64,000 nucleotides of DNA. Source: Agrobacterium tumefaciens (GTDB lineage: Bacteria; Pseudomonadota; Alphaproteobacteria; Rhizobiales; Rhizobiaceae). Both the position numbers and the translations under genes were made by a program. Of this stretch, positions 53,522-62,541 are shown one piece after another (the stretch's first letter is position 1; each line of letters starts with the position of its first letter). Below the pieces are notes generated by a model. The model was not told where the DNA came from, ran no database searches, and was given only the letters and a program-made list of their open reading frames with translations. The stretch is from positions 248,001 through 312,000 of the forward strand of contig JAGIAH010000001.1 in the NCBI GenBank assembly GCA_017744915.1. The letters run 5' to 3'.

Positions 53522-55333
53522 TTAGAGAACTTTTGCGAGGAATTCGGCGGTGCGGGGATGATCAGGGCTGTTGAACAGCTTTTCCGGCGTGCCCGTTTCG
53601 AGAATGCGGCCCTGCTCCATGAAGACGACGCTGTCAGAGACTTCGCGGGCAAAACCGATTTCATGGGTGACGATGATGAGGGTGACGCCGGAGCGGGACA
53701 GTTCCTTGATGACGTCCAGCACCTCGTTGACCAGCTCAGGGTCGAGCGCCGATGTCGGTTCGTCGAAGAGCAGCACCTTCGGCCGGAGCGCCAAAGCCCG
53801 GGCAATCGCCACGCGCTGCTGCTGTCCACCGGAAAGCTGGCGGGGATAGGCCCCGGCCTTGTCGGCAAGGCCAACACGGGCCAGAAGATCACGCGCCTCG
53901 GCCTCGGCCTGTTCTTTCGAGATGCCGCGAACCGCGACCGGCGCTTCAATGACGTTTTCAAGCGCGGTCAGATGCGGGAAGAGATTGAAGCTCTGGAACA
54001 CCATGCCGACTTCGGCGCGGCGCTTGAGGATTTCGCGCTCCTTCAATTCGTAGAGTGTGTCGCCCTTCTGGCGATAACCGACCAACTCGCCGTCGATGGC
54101 GATGAAACCATCATCCACGCGTTCCAGATGGTTGATGGAGCGCAGCAATGTCGACTTGCCGGAGCCAGACTGGCCGAGAATGGTGGTGACGCTACCCGCC
54201 GGAATGGAGAGGCTGATATCGTCAAGCACCTTCAGCGATCCGAAGGATTTCGAAACCCCGTGGATATTGACCGAACCACCACGATTACCGAGCTGGAAGC
54301 TCGCGGCACGGGCCGGTGTCGTACGCTCGGGCTTGGCCGCGACCGTTTCCACCGCCTCAGGCGCGGATTTGCGCGGCAGGAAGGTGCGGAAGATCGTGAC
54401 AAACAGCGAGGGTGGCGGATTGCGCAGCGCACCGCGCGAGAAGTGTCGTTCGATATGATGCTGGACGATGGAAAGCGCGGTCAGGATCACCAGATACCAG
54501 ACGGTCGCGACCATCAGGAGCGGGATCACTTCCAGATTGCGGCGATAGATGATCTGGATCGTGTAGAACAATTCCGGCAGCGCGAGGATATAGACCTGCG
54601 ACGTGCCCTTGGCGAGGCCGATGATGTCGTTGAAGGCCGTCGGCAGGATGGAGCGCATCGCCTGCGGCAGAACAATGCGGGAAGCCTGTCGCCGGCGTGG
54701 CAGGCCGAGTGCGGCAGCCGCCTCAAGCTGGCCCTGATCGACCGAGAGAATACCACCACGCACGATCTCGGATGCAAAGGCGGCCTGATTAAGCGTCAGC
54801 CCCAGAACGGCAGCCGCAAAGGGCGTCATCAGCTGGGTGGTATTCCAGCTGAAGAAATTGATGCCGGTATAGGGCACGCCGATCGTTACGGTCTCATAGA
54901 GATAACCGAGATTGTTGAGGATCAGCAGAAGCACGATCAGCGGGATAGACCGGAAAATCCAGATATAGGTCCAGGATACGGCAACCAGCAATGGCGAGCG
55001 GGAAACGCGGGCAAGCGCCAGCAGCGTTCCCAGCACGAAACCGAAAAGGGCGCCAAGTGCGGTGAGCAGCAGCGTCCGGCCAAGGCCGACCAGCACGGGT
55101 TCGGCGAAGAACCATTCGGCAAACACGTCCCAGCCCCAGCGCGGATTGCCGAAAACCGAATGAAGGACGGCGGCGATGACGAGAACGGAGAAAACCGTGC
55201 CCACCGTCCGCAGCGGATACCGGGCCGGGACGATGCGGAAATGGGAATAACCGCCTTTGGCCAGCCCGCTCTCAACTGGAGCGGCCTTCGGTTCGTTCAA
55301 TGCAACATGCGGAAAATCAGAGGCTATTGTCAT
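53522..55333 (-). CDS. amino acid ABC transporter, permease fused to ATPase
   Basis: 603 residues. Residues 1 to about 310 are a HisM-type permease ([64 protein letters not shown]). After a linker (about 320-355) comes a full ATPase with Walker [10 protein letters not shown] (about 385), Q-loop [18 protein letters not shown], signature [15 protein letters not shown], Walker [15 protein letters not shown] and H-loop [16 protein letters not shown]. Bacillus uses separate TcyL/TcyM and TcyN proteins for the same job. The fusion fixes a 1:1 ratio and implies a homodimeric importer. Confidence 0.92.
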   Translation of the reverse strand: MTIASDFPHVALNEPKAAPVESGLAKGGYSHFRIVPARYPLRTVGTVFSVLVIAAVLHSVFGNPRWGWDVFAEWFFAEPVLVGLGRTLLLTALGALFGFVLGTLLALARVSRSPLLVAVSWTYIWIFRSIPLIVLLLILNNLGYLYETVTIGVPYTGINFFSWNTTQLMTPFAAAVLGLTLNQAAFASEIVRGGILSVDQGQLEAAAALGLPRRRQASRIVLPQAMRSILPTAFNDIIGLAKGTSQVYILALPELFYTIQIIYRRNLEVIPLLMVATVWYLVILTALSIVQHHIERHFSRGALRNPPPSLFVTIFRTFLPRKSAPEAVETVAAKPERTTPARAASFQLGNRGGSVNIHGVSKSFGSLKVLDDISLSIPAGSVTTILGQSGSGKSTLLRSINHLERVDDGFIAIDGELVGYRQKGDTLYELKEREILKRRAEVGMVFQSFNLFPHLTALENVIEAPVAVRGISKEQAEAEARDLLARVGLADKAGAYPRQLSGGQQQRVAIARALALRPKVLLFDEPTSALDPELVNEVLDVIKELSRSGVTLIIVTHEIGFAREVSDSVVFMEQGRILETGTPEKLFNSPDHPRTAEFLAKVL

Positions 55334-55346
55334 TGGAACGGGCCTT

Positions 55347-55892
55347 TCAGGGGTGGGCCGGGGAAGATTGTGACCGGGCAGCCGGTATCGACGATCCGTC
55401 CAGAACCGTATCGGAAAGCCATTTTTCGAAGGGCAGAGACTTGATCGTCTCGGGGTCGGCCGCCGTATCGAAGAGCGCGCGGTAACCATTGGTGAGATAA
55501 AGACCGACCGCCTCCGGCTGGCGGAAACCCGTGGTCAGATAGACGCGGGCATAACCCTGCCGGACCGCCTGCTCTTCCAGTTCGCGCAGCACGCGTTTTG
55601 CAAGCCCCTGCCGGCGATGAGCGGAATGGGTCCAGACCCGCTTGAACTCGGCGGTCTCATCGTCGTAGCGCATGAAGGCACCGCCGGCGATCGGCTTGCC
55701 GTCCCGCAGGAGCAGCAGGAAATTGCCCGAAGGCGGACTGAAGGCCTCCGGCGGATATTTGTTCAGCTCGGCTCGCGCCCCTTCCGCGTTGAAAAAGGTG
55801 CCGTAACGGCTGTCATATTCGAACAGCAACTCGTCCAGAAGCGGGGTTGCGAGCGGATCCGTGACCGATGTGTAGAGAAAACTGTCGCTCAT
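55347..55892 (-). CDS. GNAT N-acetyltransferase (SnaA/YxeL-like role)
   Basis: 181 residues, single GNAT domain. The acetyl-CoA loop is [27 protein letters not shown] (about 84-110), followed by [28 protein letters not shown]. It lies between the importer and an M20 amidohydrolase, as N-acetyltransferases do in the Bacillus S-alkylcysteine salvage operons, where acetylation of the amine precedes C-S bond oxidation. The substrate is inferred from this gene order. Confidence 0.85.
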   Translation of the reverse strand: MSDSFLYTSVTDPLATPLLDELLFEYDSRYGTFFNAEGARAELNKYPPEAFSPPSGNFLLLLRDGKPIAGGAFMRYDDETAEFKRVWTHSAHRRQGLAKRVLRELEEQAVRQGYARVYLTTGFRQPEAVGLYLTNGYRALFDTAADPETIKSLPFEKWLSDTVLDGSSIPAARSQSSPAHP

Positions 55893-55913
55893 GTCCTTGT
55901 CCTCAATTTTGCG

Positions 55914-57101
55914 TCAGGAGAGGTAGGCTTCGGCCAGGCGCACCCAGAAGCGTGCTGCCGGTGCGATGATCGCGTCGTTGAAATCATAGTGGGGGCTGTG
56001 CAGCGGCGCGCTTTCGCCATTGCCGACAAAGAGATAGGAACCGGGCCGCTCCTGCAGCATGAAGGCAAAATCCTCGCTCGCCGTCCGAGGCTGAAAGGCG
56101 TCGGCGATCTGTGCAGCAGGAAAATGCCGTCTGGCGACATCGCGGGCGAAAGCCGTTTGCTGGGCGTGATTGATGACCGGCGGGAAACCACGCGAATAGG
56201 AGACATCCGCCGTTGCACCAAAACTTTCCGCCTGTGCTCTGGCAAGGGCCGGAAGCCGCTCCTCCAGCCTGTCGCGCACGGCAGGTGAAAAGGCACGCGC
56301 GGTAATTTGCAGCTCCACGCTTTCGGGAATGACGTTGGAGGCGGTTCCCCCATGGATGGAACCGACCGTCAGCACCGCCATCTCACGCGGATCGACATTG
56401 CGCGAGACGATGCTTTGAAGCGCGGTAACGAAGCTCGCCGAGGCGAGAACCGGATCGACCGTCTCATGTGGTGCGGCGCCGTGGCCGCCCTTGCCGACGA
56501 TCCGCACCTGCGCCTTGTCGACCGATGCCATGGCCGGGCCTTCGACAAAGCCGAACTGGCCGGTTTCGACACCCGGCCAATTGTGCAGGCCGAAGACGGC
56601 GTCGACGGGAAAGCGCTCGAACAGCCGGTCCTTTATCATCGCCCTCGCACCGGCACCGATTTCCTCGGCGGGCTGGAAGATCAGCGTCAGCGTGCCGGAA
56701 AAATTCGAAGTTTCGGCAAGATAACGGGCGGCAGCGAGCAGGATCACCGTGTGGCCATCGTGACCGCAGGCATGCATGACGCCCGGTGTTTCGCTGGCAT
56801 AGGCAAGGCCGGTCTCTTCGTGGATCGGCAGCGCGTCGATATCGGCGCGGATACCGAGACGTTTTTCACCATGGCCACGTTTCAGCGTGGCGACGACGCC
56901 ATGGCCGCCGACCCCCTCCGTCACCTCATATCCAAAAGACAGGAGATAACGGGCGATGAGCGCCGCCGTGCGCGTCTCCTTGAGTGAAAGCTCCGGATGC
57001 CGGTGAAGATCGTGCCGGATCGCGATGCTTTCCTCGATGAAGGCAAGGATTCCCCGTTCGGCGTCGTCCTGCGGACGCACGCCGTCAATGCGGATATTCA
57101 T
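55914..57101 (-). CDS. M20 family amidohydrolase/N-acetylcysteine-type deacetylase
   Basis: 395 residues. Binuclear metal-site motifs are GIRADIDALPIHEETG, MHACGHDGHTVILLAAARYL with FQPAEEIGAGARAM, VFGLHNWPGVETGQF and a C-terminal ASEDFAFMLQERPGSYLFVGNG. It belongs to the hippurate hydrolase/SndA/YxeP class. In the salvage scheme it would release acetate from N-acetylcysteine after the S-substituent is removed. It is flanked by the GNAT and a flavin monooxygenase on the same strand. Confidence 0.9.
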   Translation of the reverse strand: MNIRIDGVRPQDDAERGILAFIEESIAIRHDLHRHPELSLKETRTAALIARYLLSFGYEVTEGVGGHGVVATLKRGHGEKRLGIRADIDALPIHEETGLAYASETPGVMHACGHDGHTVILLAAARYLAETSNFSGTLTLIFQPAEEIGAGARAMIKDRLFERFPVDAVFGLHNWPGVETGQFGFVEGPAMASVDKAQVRIVGKGGHGAAPHETVDPVLASASFVTALQSIVSRNVDPREMAVLTVGSIHGGTASNVIPESVELQITARAFSPAVRDRLEERLPALARAQAESFGATADVSYSRGFPPVINHAQQTAFARDVARRHFPAAQIADAFQPRTASEDFAFMLQERPGSYLFVGNGESAPLHSPHYDFNDAIIAPAARFWVRLAEAYLS

Positions 57102-57184
57102 GGTTCTGTCTCCTGCGCAGCGCCTTTTCGCGCCGCGTCTTGAAATCTGCGCCGGGCTGCGATCACCGCCGCCCGGCCACGACC

Positions 57185-58525
57185 TTATGCGATGGCTTTG
57201 TCCGCGCTGGATTCGCCGCCGGAATAGACACTTTCCTTGAAAGGCAGGCCAAGATGATCGCGCAGCGTCGCGCCTTCCAGATGCGGATCGAAATAACCGC
57301 GCCGTTGCAGCACCGGGATGACGAGGCGGATGAAATCATCCAGCCCTTCGGCAATCACCGGGAAGCCGAGAATGAAGCCATCAGCCGCATCATGTTCCAC
57401 CCAGCGGATGATTTCGTCCGCCACCTTGTCCGGCGTACCGATGAAACCTTCGCGCGGCGTTGCGGCCTCCAGTGCCGCTTCCCTGAGCGTCTGGTTCTTT
57501 TCCTTCGCCCGCCGCTTGATGCGGTCTGTCGTCGAGCGGAAACTGTTTTTGCCGATCTCGCCGAGCTCGGGGAACGGCTCATCCAGCGGATAGACGCTGA
57601 AATCGTGATGATCGAAGAAGCGGCCGAGATAGGCGAGCGCATCCTCGATGGTAATGAGGTTGCGGATGACGTCGTATTTCGCCTCCGCCTCCTCCTGCGT
57701 TTCGCCGACAATCGGGCCAATGCCGGGGAAAATCTTCACGTCATTCGCGGACCTGCCCTGCGCGACGGCGCTCTGCTTCACCCGCTTCAGGAAGGTCTGG
57801 TTTTCCTCCAGCGAGGCGGAATTGGTGAAGACGGCATCCGCATGTTTGCCCGCAAGGCCGATGCCGGCATCGGAAGAGCCGGCCTGGAACACCACCGGCT
57901 GCCCCTGCTGCGAACGCTGGATGTTGAGCGGGCCTTCCACCTGGAAGAAACGGCCCTTGTGGCCGAGTGTGTGGAGTTTGGTGCGGTCGAAAAATTGCCC
58001 CGTCTCGCGGTTGCGCACGAAGGCGTCGTCGTCCCAGCTATCCCACAGCCCCTTGATGACTTCGAGATATTCGTCGGCGATTTCGTAACGCAGCGCATGT
58101 TCGGGGTGGTTGCGGCTGTAGTTTTTCGCCGTGCCTTCAAGCGGCGTCGTCACCGCATTCCATCCGGCCCGGCCGCCGCTCAGAAGATCGAGCGAGGCGA
58201 ACTGGCGAGCGATCGTGAAGGGATCGCTATAGGAAGTGGAAACTGTACCCGCGAGGCCGATCTTCGAGGTGACGGCAGCGAGCGCGGAGAGGATGGTCAG
58301 CGGCTCGAAGCGGTTGAGGAAATGCGGAATGGATTTGTCGTTGATATAGAGCCCGTCCGCCACGAAAGCGAAGGCGATGCCGGCCGCTTCGGCCTTCAGC
58401 GCGGTCTTCTTGAAGAAGTCGAAATTGACGCTGGCATCCACCGGGCTCTTGGGGTGCCGCCAGGCGTTCATGTGCCCACCAGGGCCCTGAAGCATGATTC
58501 CGAAACGGATTTTCTTTCTCGTCAT
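57185..58525 (-). CDS. FMN-dependent monooxygenase, NtaA/SnaA/DszA family (CmoJ-like)
   Basis: 446-residue TIM-barrel luciferase-like oxygenase. Family signatures are MLQGPGGHMNAWRHP, FVADGLYINDKSIPHFLNRFEPLTILSALA, GTVSTSYSDPFTIARQFASLDLLSGGRAGWNAVT, KGLWDSWDDDAFVRNRETG and VFQAGSSDAGIGLAGKHADAVFT. It uses reduced FMN and oxygen to break C-N or C-S bonds. CmoJ in Bacillus belongs to this family. ATG 58525 has AGGAGAAAATGAC before it. Confidence 0.92.
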   Translation of the reverse strand: MTRKKIRFGIMLQGPGGHMNAWRHPKSPVDASVNFDFFKKTALKAEAAGIAFAFVADGLYINDKSIPHFLNRFEPLTILSALAAVTSKIGLAGTVSTSYSDPFTIARQFASLDLLSGGRAGWNAVTTPLEGTAKNYSRNHPEHALRYEIADEYLEVIKGLWDSWDDDAFVRNRETGQFFDRTKLHTLGHKGRFFQVEGPLNIQRSQQGQPVVFQAGSSDAGIGLAGKHADAVFTNSASLEENQTFLKRVKQSAVAQGRSANDVKIFPGIGPIVGETQEEAEAKYDVIRNLITIEDALAYLGRFFDHHDFSVYPLDEPFPELGEIGKNSFRSTTDRIKRRAKEKNQTLREAALEAATPREGFIGTPDKVADEIIRWVEHDAADGFILGFPVIAEGLDDFIRLVIPVLQRRGYFDPHLEGATLRDHLGLPFKESVYSGGESSADKAIA

Positions 58526-58548
58526 GTCATTTTCTCCTGAGGACAAAA

Positions 58549-59550
58549 TCACGCCGCCCGGGACAGGCGATGCGTGGCCAAGAGTTCGATAGAGGCAAGC
58601 CGCTGATCGGCGCCGACATGCGGCGGTTCGATGATGAATTCCTCAATGCCATGTTCTTCCGAAAGCGCGCGCAGCGCCCGGTGAATATCCTCCGGCCCGC
58701 CATGCAGGACATTGGGCTTGCGCTCCTCGATGCGATAATCGCTGTCGCCGGACTGGCGGGCGAATTCTTCCGCCTGCTCCCGGCGACCGAGATTGAAGGC
58801 CCTGCCATCGCTCAGAAATACCCGGTAGATGCGCTGGCCCTCGACCTCTCTTGCAGCGTGATCCGGATCGCTGGCTGCGAAGGCGGACAAAGCGAGGATC
58901 GGGGCGTTTCCGCCACTTTCTTCGCGAAAAGCCGACAGGCTGAGGCGAAGAACCTCCGGGTCACCATTGAGGTGGCCGGCAAAAACGAAATTCCACCCTC
59001 TCGAAGCCGCAAGCCTTGCGCTTTGCGGGCTCGCGCCGAGCAGAAATCTCTCCGCCGCAACCGGCGGCGCGGGTGTTGCCTGCAAGCCGGGCTGGGCATG
59101 GCCCTGCGGCGCGGCGCCGGCGAGGAATGTCGTGAGCTCACCGAAGGCCGTTTCGAAATCCGGCTTGCGGGCGGGATCATAGGCCTGCTGCAAGGCCGAA
59201 GTTGCCAGCGGCAACCCACCCGGCGTCTTGCCGATACCAAGATCGACCCGACCGGGTGCCAGCGAGGCAAGGACGTTAAAAACCTCGGCAACCTTGTAGG
59301 GGCTATAATGCTGCAGCATGACACCGCCCGAGCCGACACGGATACGGGAGGTCTTCGCCAGAATCCATGCCACCAGCGCCTCTGGCGCGGAACTGGCAAG
59401 CTCCGGCGAATTGTGATGTTCAGCCACCCAGAAGCGGTGGTAACCCAGTTCTTCGGCGCGTCTGGCAAGATTGATCGTGTCGCGGAATGCGCTCGCCGCA
59501 TCCTCACCCGCCGGCACCGGGCTCTTATCCAGCAAACTGAGCGTATACAT
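58549..59550 (-). CDS. luciferase-like monooxygenase, MsnO8 family (CmoO-like)
   Basis: 333 residues. It opens MYTLSLLDKSPVPAGEDAASAF, with FWVAEHHNSPELASSAPEALVAWILA and RIRVGSGGVMLQHYSPYKVAEVFNVLASLAPGRVDLGIGKTPGG, all typical of the MsnO8 group. It is the promoter-proximal gene of the operon and starts after GAGGTGACG. Its relative CmoO is in the same operon type in Bacillus. A GTG at 59556 is an alternative start. Confidence 0.9.
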   Translation of the reverse strand: MYTLSLLDKSPVPAGEDAASAFRDTINLARRAEELGYHRFWVAEHHNSPELASSAPEALVAWILAKTSRIRVGSGGVMLQHYSPYKVAEVFNVLASLAPGRVDLGIGKTPGGLPLATSALQQAYDPARKPDFETAFGELTTFLAGAAPQGHAQPGLQATPAPPVAAERFLLGASPQSARLAASRGWNFVFAGHLNGDPEVLRLSLSAFREESGGNAPILALSAFAASDPDHAAREVEGQRIYRVFLSDGRAFNLGRREQAEEFARQSGDSDYRIEERKPNVLHGGPEDIHRALRALSEEHGIEEFIIEPPHVGADQRLASIELLATHRLSRAA

Positions 59551-59607
59551 CGTCACCTCGCGTGTCTTTAATGCATACTTTGTCTACTGATTTTATATTC
59601 TAATAAA

Positions 59608-59615
59608 GAACGTTC
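59608..59615. promoter_or_regulatory. palindromic element upstream of the monooxygenase operon
   Basis: GAACGTTC, embedded in AGAACGTTCGTTCC, lies 58 bases before the operon start in the 306-base divergent gap (59551-59856). I see no gene in this gap. The function is unassigned. Confidence 0.25.
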
Positions 59616-59788
59616 GTTCCACGTTGCGAGGCGATGAGAGAAAATATTGTTTTCCCTCCCGCTTTCAGAGGGTGTGGCGGGTAAAGCAATCCACAATGGA
59701 GACATACAAGCCGGAAATAACCGGATCGAAACCGTTCTCGGCGCGCAACCGGCACGAAACGGGCTTGCGTTGGAATTCGGTAAAAACT

Positions 59789-59799
59789 ACTTAGTAAGT
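59789..59799. promoter_or_regulatory. candidate Rrf2 operator
   Basis: ACTTAGTAAGT is an inverted repeat (ACTTA/TAAGT around G) 58 bases before the Rrf2 start codon, in a sequence that looks like the -10/-35 zone of that gene. Autoregulation through such a site is typical for the family. Confidence 0.4.
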
Positions 59800-59856
59800 T
59801 GAAAACACCATCATCCGGCAGTGTAAACCTGCCGACTCTTTTTTTCGGATCAGGCG

Positions 59857-60306
59857 ATGTTGACCAAAAAAGGCAAATACGGATTGAAGGCTCTTGTCGA
59901 TCTGGCGCAGCTGCCCCAGGGAGAGACCGCCTTTGTGACGGAGATTGCCAAGCGCAACAATATTCCGAAAAAATTCCTGGATACTATCCTTCTGGAGCTG
60001 CGCAACAGCGGCATATTGCGCTCCAAGAAGGGGCCGAATGGCGGTTATTCGCTTTCGAAAATGCCGTCCGAGATCATGATCGGACAGGTCATCCGCACGC
60101 TCGATGGGCCTCTGGCCCCCATTCGCTGCGCAAGCCGCACGGCTTTTGAAGCCTGCGACGATTGCGAGGATCCAGAAAACTGTCAGGTCAGGGTTTCGAT
60201 GACCGACGTGCGCGACGCCATCGCGACCATTCTGGACAATATGACACTCGCGCAATTCGTGGCCAAGGGCGGGCAGGACGCCCGCTTCATTCCGGCCGGC
60301 GAATAG
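59857..60306 (+). CDS. Rrf2 family transcriptional regulator
   Basis: 149 residues. The winged helix-turn-helix is KGKYGLKALVDLAQLP, VTEIAKRNNIPKKFLDTILLELRNSGILRSKKGPNGGYSL. Four cysteines lie in a C-X8-C-X2-C-X5-C cluster (residues 91, 100, 103 and 109), in the region where IscR and related proteins hold an iron-sulfur cluster. It is divergent from the S-alkylcysteine-type operon. In Bacillus the Rrf2 protein CymR controls the equivalent genes, so a role in sulfur regulation is likely. Confidence 0.92.
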   Translation: MLTKKGKYGLKALVDLAQLPQGETAFVTEIAKRNNIPKKFLDTILLELRNSGILRSKKGPNGGYSLSKMPSEIMIGQVIRTLDGPLAPIRCASRTAFEACDDCEDPENCQVRVSMTDVRDAIATILDNMTLAQFVAKGGQDARFIPAGE

Positions 60307-60315
60307 GATTTCGCA

Positions 60316-60335
60316 CCGCCCATGTTACCGGGCGG
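60316..60335. terminator. hairpin between convergent genes
   Basis: CCGCCC pairs with GGGCGG around an 8-base loop in the 37-base gap between the Rrf2 gene and the convergent oxygenase-like gene. There is no clear T-run. Confidence 0.4.
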
Positions 60336-60343
60336 CGCAAAGC

Positions 60344-61288
60344 TTACTGCCGGCGCAGATCGTCGCCCAATGATGCGATCAACCCGGATTCGCTGACGCC
60401 TTCGATGAGACCAAGGCGCGCCATCAGGATTTCAAGCGTGATGGCATTGTTGCGAACCGAACGGAAGGTGACGTTTTCCGACCCCACCTGCGCCGCATCG
60501 ATATTGGTCGCAAGGCTGGAGATTTGCGCCTTCAGCAGTTCAATGGTGAGGAATATTTCTCCTATGACGGGCCGCGTCGCGCCTTCATCGGCGAGCCTGT
60601 CGATCAGAAGCGCTGAAAGCTCCCGCTGCTTCTGCCCAAGGGCCACAGCAGCTTTCAACAGGGTGGAGACGGAAGCAGCCAGATTTCCGGCGCCCTGGGC
60701 AAGGAACACCACCTGATCGGCACGCAACAGGCCCTCCCATGAGGTATTCGGGCGATTGCGCAGCACGATAAGCAAGGGTTGCCCCGCAGTGTTGACGGCC
60801 GGCACGACGATCCAGTCCGCATCGGCCCTGACCGATCGTGCTACGTCATCGGGGAGCCGCAGGGCGTAGTCGTCATCCGTCACCAGAACCGCATGGTCCG
60901 GACCCGCGCCGGGCGATGCCAGCGCGAAGGTCTCGCCAAGATCGAGACGGGCAAAAAGGCTCCTGCGCTGGTCCTCGTTGCCCGCATTCCGGATGAATTC
61001 AAGCGCGGTGAAATGTTCGACGAGATCATTTGCCGCCCCGGCATCGGCTGCGGAAATGATCGAAAGCGCCTGTGAGAGAACATCATTGGTGATATCCGCC
61101 CCACCCAGTTCCGTTGGAACCGAGAGAGCGAGAAGACCGGAGCGGGCAATGCGCGCATGGATTTGCCCGACACTTTCAACGGCGCATTTTTCGGCGATCG
61201 TCCGGGCAACGGCCAATACATCGACATCCGCGCCGAGGCGTGGAGGAACGAAACGAAGTCTTTCGCCGAGAGGCGTGACGGATCCCAT
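60344..61288 (-). CDS. acyl-CoA dehydrogenase-like flavoprotein (SfnB/DszC type), short
   Basis: 314 residues, against about 390-410 for the family. The N-terminal helical part (IARSGLLALSVPTELGGADI, SIISAADAGAANDLVEHFTALEFIR) and the start of the middle beta domain (FALASPGAGPDH) are clear, and the C-terminal helical domain is recognisable (AAVALGQKQRELSALLIDRLADEG). The middle domain is about 80 residues shorter than normal. SfnB/DszC relatives oxidise organosulfur compounds with reduced flavin. It follows the flavin reductase gene on the same strand. ATG 61288 has GAGGGAG upstream. Confidence 0.75.
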   Translation of the reverse strand: MGSVTPLGERLRFVPPRLGADVDVLAVARTIAEKCAVESVGQIHARIARSGLLALSVPTELGGADITNDVLSQALSIISAADAGAANDLVEHFTALEFIRNAGNEDQRRSLFARLDLGETFALASPGAGPDHAVLVTDDDYALRLPDDVARSVRADADWIVVPAVNTAGQPLLIVLRNRPNTSWEGLLRADQVVFLAQGAGNLAASVSTLLKAAVALGQKQRELSALLIDRLADEGATRPVIGEIFLTIELLKAQISSLATNIDAAQVGSENVTFRSVRNNAITLEILMARLGLIEGVSESGLIASLGDDLRRQ

Positions 61289-61339
61289 GCTCAACTCCCT
61301 CAAAGAATGACAAAGTGAAAGCGCCGGAACGACCGACGC

Positions 61340-61885
61340 TCAGTCCAGCGAATGATAACGACCGTTTTGATAGAGCAGCGAATGGCCGGAGCCGATACGG
61401 ATCGCCTCCACCTTGCCGATGACGATGACATGGCTATGCCGCTCGATCGCCTCTTCGATGGTGCAATCGATTGCCGCCACGGCGTCTTCGAGAATGGGCG
61501 CACCGCTAGACAGCCGCGTCCATTCCGCTCCACGATACCTGTCCGGGCCTTTCAGACCACCGATACCGGCAAACTGGTTGGCAACGAACTGATGGTTCGC
61601 GCCGATGATATTGACGGCGAGATGACCGAAACGCTGCACCACCGGCCATGTGGACGAGGAACGGTTGAGCGCCACCAGAATTCGTGGCGGATCGACTGAA
61701 AGGGCGGTGGCCGAGGTTACCGTCGCGCCGGTGCGCTCGTCCCCCTCGCCCGCCGTGATTACGCTGACACCACCGCCCAGCGTCCTGAGCGCCGCTTTCA
61801 GGCTGTCGGCATCCGCCGCCTTGCCGGAAACCGGGTCGCGCAGATTGATGAATTGTTGATCCTTGGCCGCATATTGCAATGTCAT
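61340..61885 (-). CDS. flavin reductase family protein
   Basis: 181 residues of the FMN-binding split-barrel (HpaC/flavin reductase) family. Markers are LKAALRTLGGGVSVITAGEGDERTGATVTSATALSVDPPRILVALNRSSSTW and GHLAVNIIGANHQFVANQFAG. It supplies reduced FMN or FAD to the two-component monooxygenases encoded nearby. The chosen ATG has CAGGAGTGACCCG upstream. The 317 bases before it (to 62202) show only an AT-rich promoter-like stretch (ATTTCTATAGACTATCAG on the minus strand). Confidence 0.9.
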   Translation of the reverse strand: MTLQYAAKDQQFINLRDPVSGKAADADSLKAALRTLGGGVSVITAGEGDERTGATVTSATALSVDPPRILVALNRSSSTWPVVQRFGHLAVNIIGANHQFVANQFAGIGGLKGPDRYRGAEWTRLSSGAPILEDAVAAIDCTIEEAIERHSHVIVIGKVEAIRIGSGHSLLYQNGRYHSLD

Positions 61886-62202
61886 CGGGTCACTCCTGAA
61901 AACGGCTGAATTGTTCAATAGCTAGCAGCGGCGGCGGGGTGTGAAACAGGCATCGTTTTTTATAATGCTGATAGTCTATAGAAATAATGTTTTATTGCCC
62001 TGCACCTTGCCTTTGGAACCCGGCCTGATTCTCATCCACGCCACAGACCGAAGGTACGACTGACCGGAATGCCGACGATGAAACCCTAACCAATTCCACC
62101 GCATATTTAAGAAATTTCGTTCCAATTTCCCTGCGGCAAAGAGTGTTTATCTCCACCTATCGGCCTTGGGCGCAGGGAAACGGAAATCCCCTGCCACCGG
62201 CA

Positions 62203-62400
62203 TCAGAAGACCGGATAGAGACCGAACATCGCAAAGTTCATTTCGCAAATCTCTTCGCGTTCAAGCTCGAGATCGCTTTTCTCCGGCCTGATCCGCGCGG
62301 AATAATCCAGCGGATGAAGATGAAGCTGTTCTTCTTCGCTAGGCTGACGCCTGGTCAAACCGAACAGATCGAAAGTAAACGCATGAAGTCCCTGCGGCAT
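62203..62400 (-). CDS. hypothetical 65-residue protein
   Basis: A short acidic protein (for example PSEEEQLHLHPLDYSARIRP and LELEREEICEMNFAMFG) with no membrane segment or signal peptide and no family I recognise. Its ATG has a perfect AGGAGG five bases upstream (AAAGGAGGCGCAC), which is the main evidence that it is translated. It sits 141 bases downstream of the alpha/beta hydrolase gene on the same strand. Confidence 0.5.
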   Translation of the reverse strand: MPQGLHAFTFDLFGLTRRQPSEEEQLHLHPLDYSARIRPEKSDLELEREEICEMNFAMFGLYPVF

Positions 62401-62541
62401 GTGCGCCTCCTTTGCTCAACTCTCCCTTATCCTCCGGCGATCGACAAAAATCGTCAATATTTTCCATAAAATTACTATTCTATAATTGATGCATCGCGGG
62501 CAAAGGTGGACCAAGGATGCGGCGGCAGGAAAAATTCCGTT

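Noticed and set aside
53558..55444. A 628-codon open frame on the plus strand opposite the fused permease-ATPase
   Set aside because: It mirrors a gene with clear ABC motifs on the other strand and has no recognisable domain; long antisense frames are expected in high-GC DNA with this codon bias.
62143..62469. A 108-codon plus-strand frame overlapping the small 62203-62400 gene
   Set aside because: The opposite strand has the perfect ribosome site and a compact acidic protein; this frame has neither.
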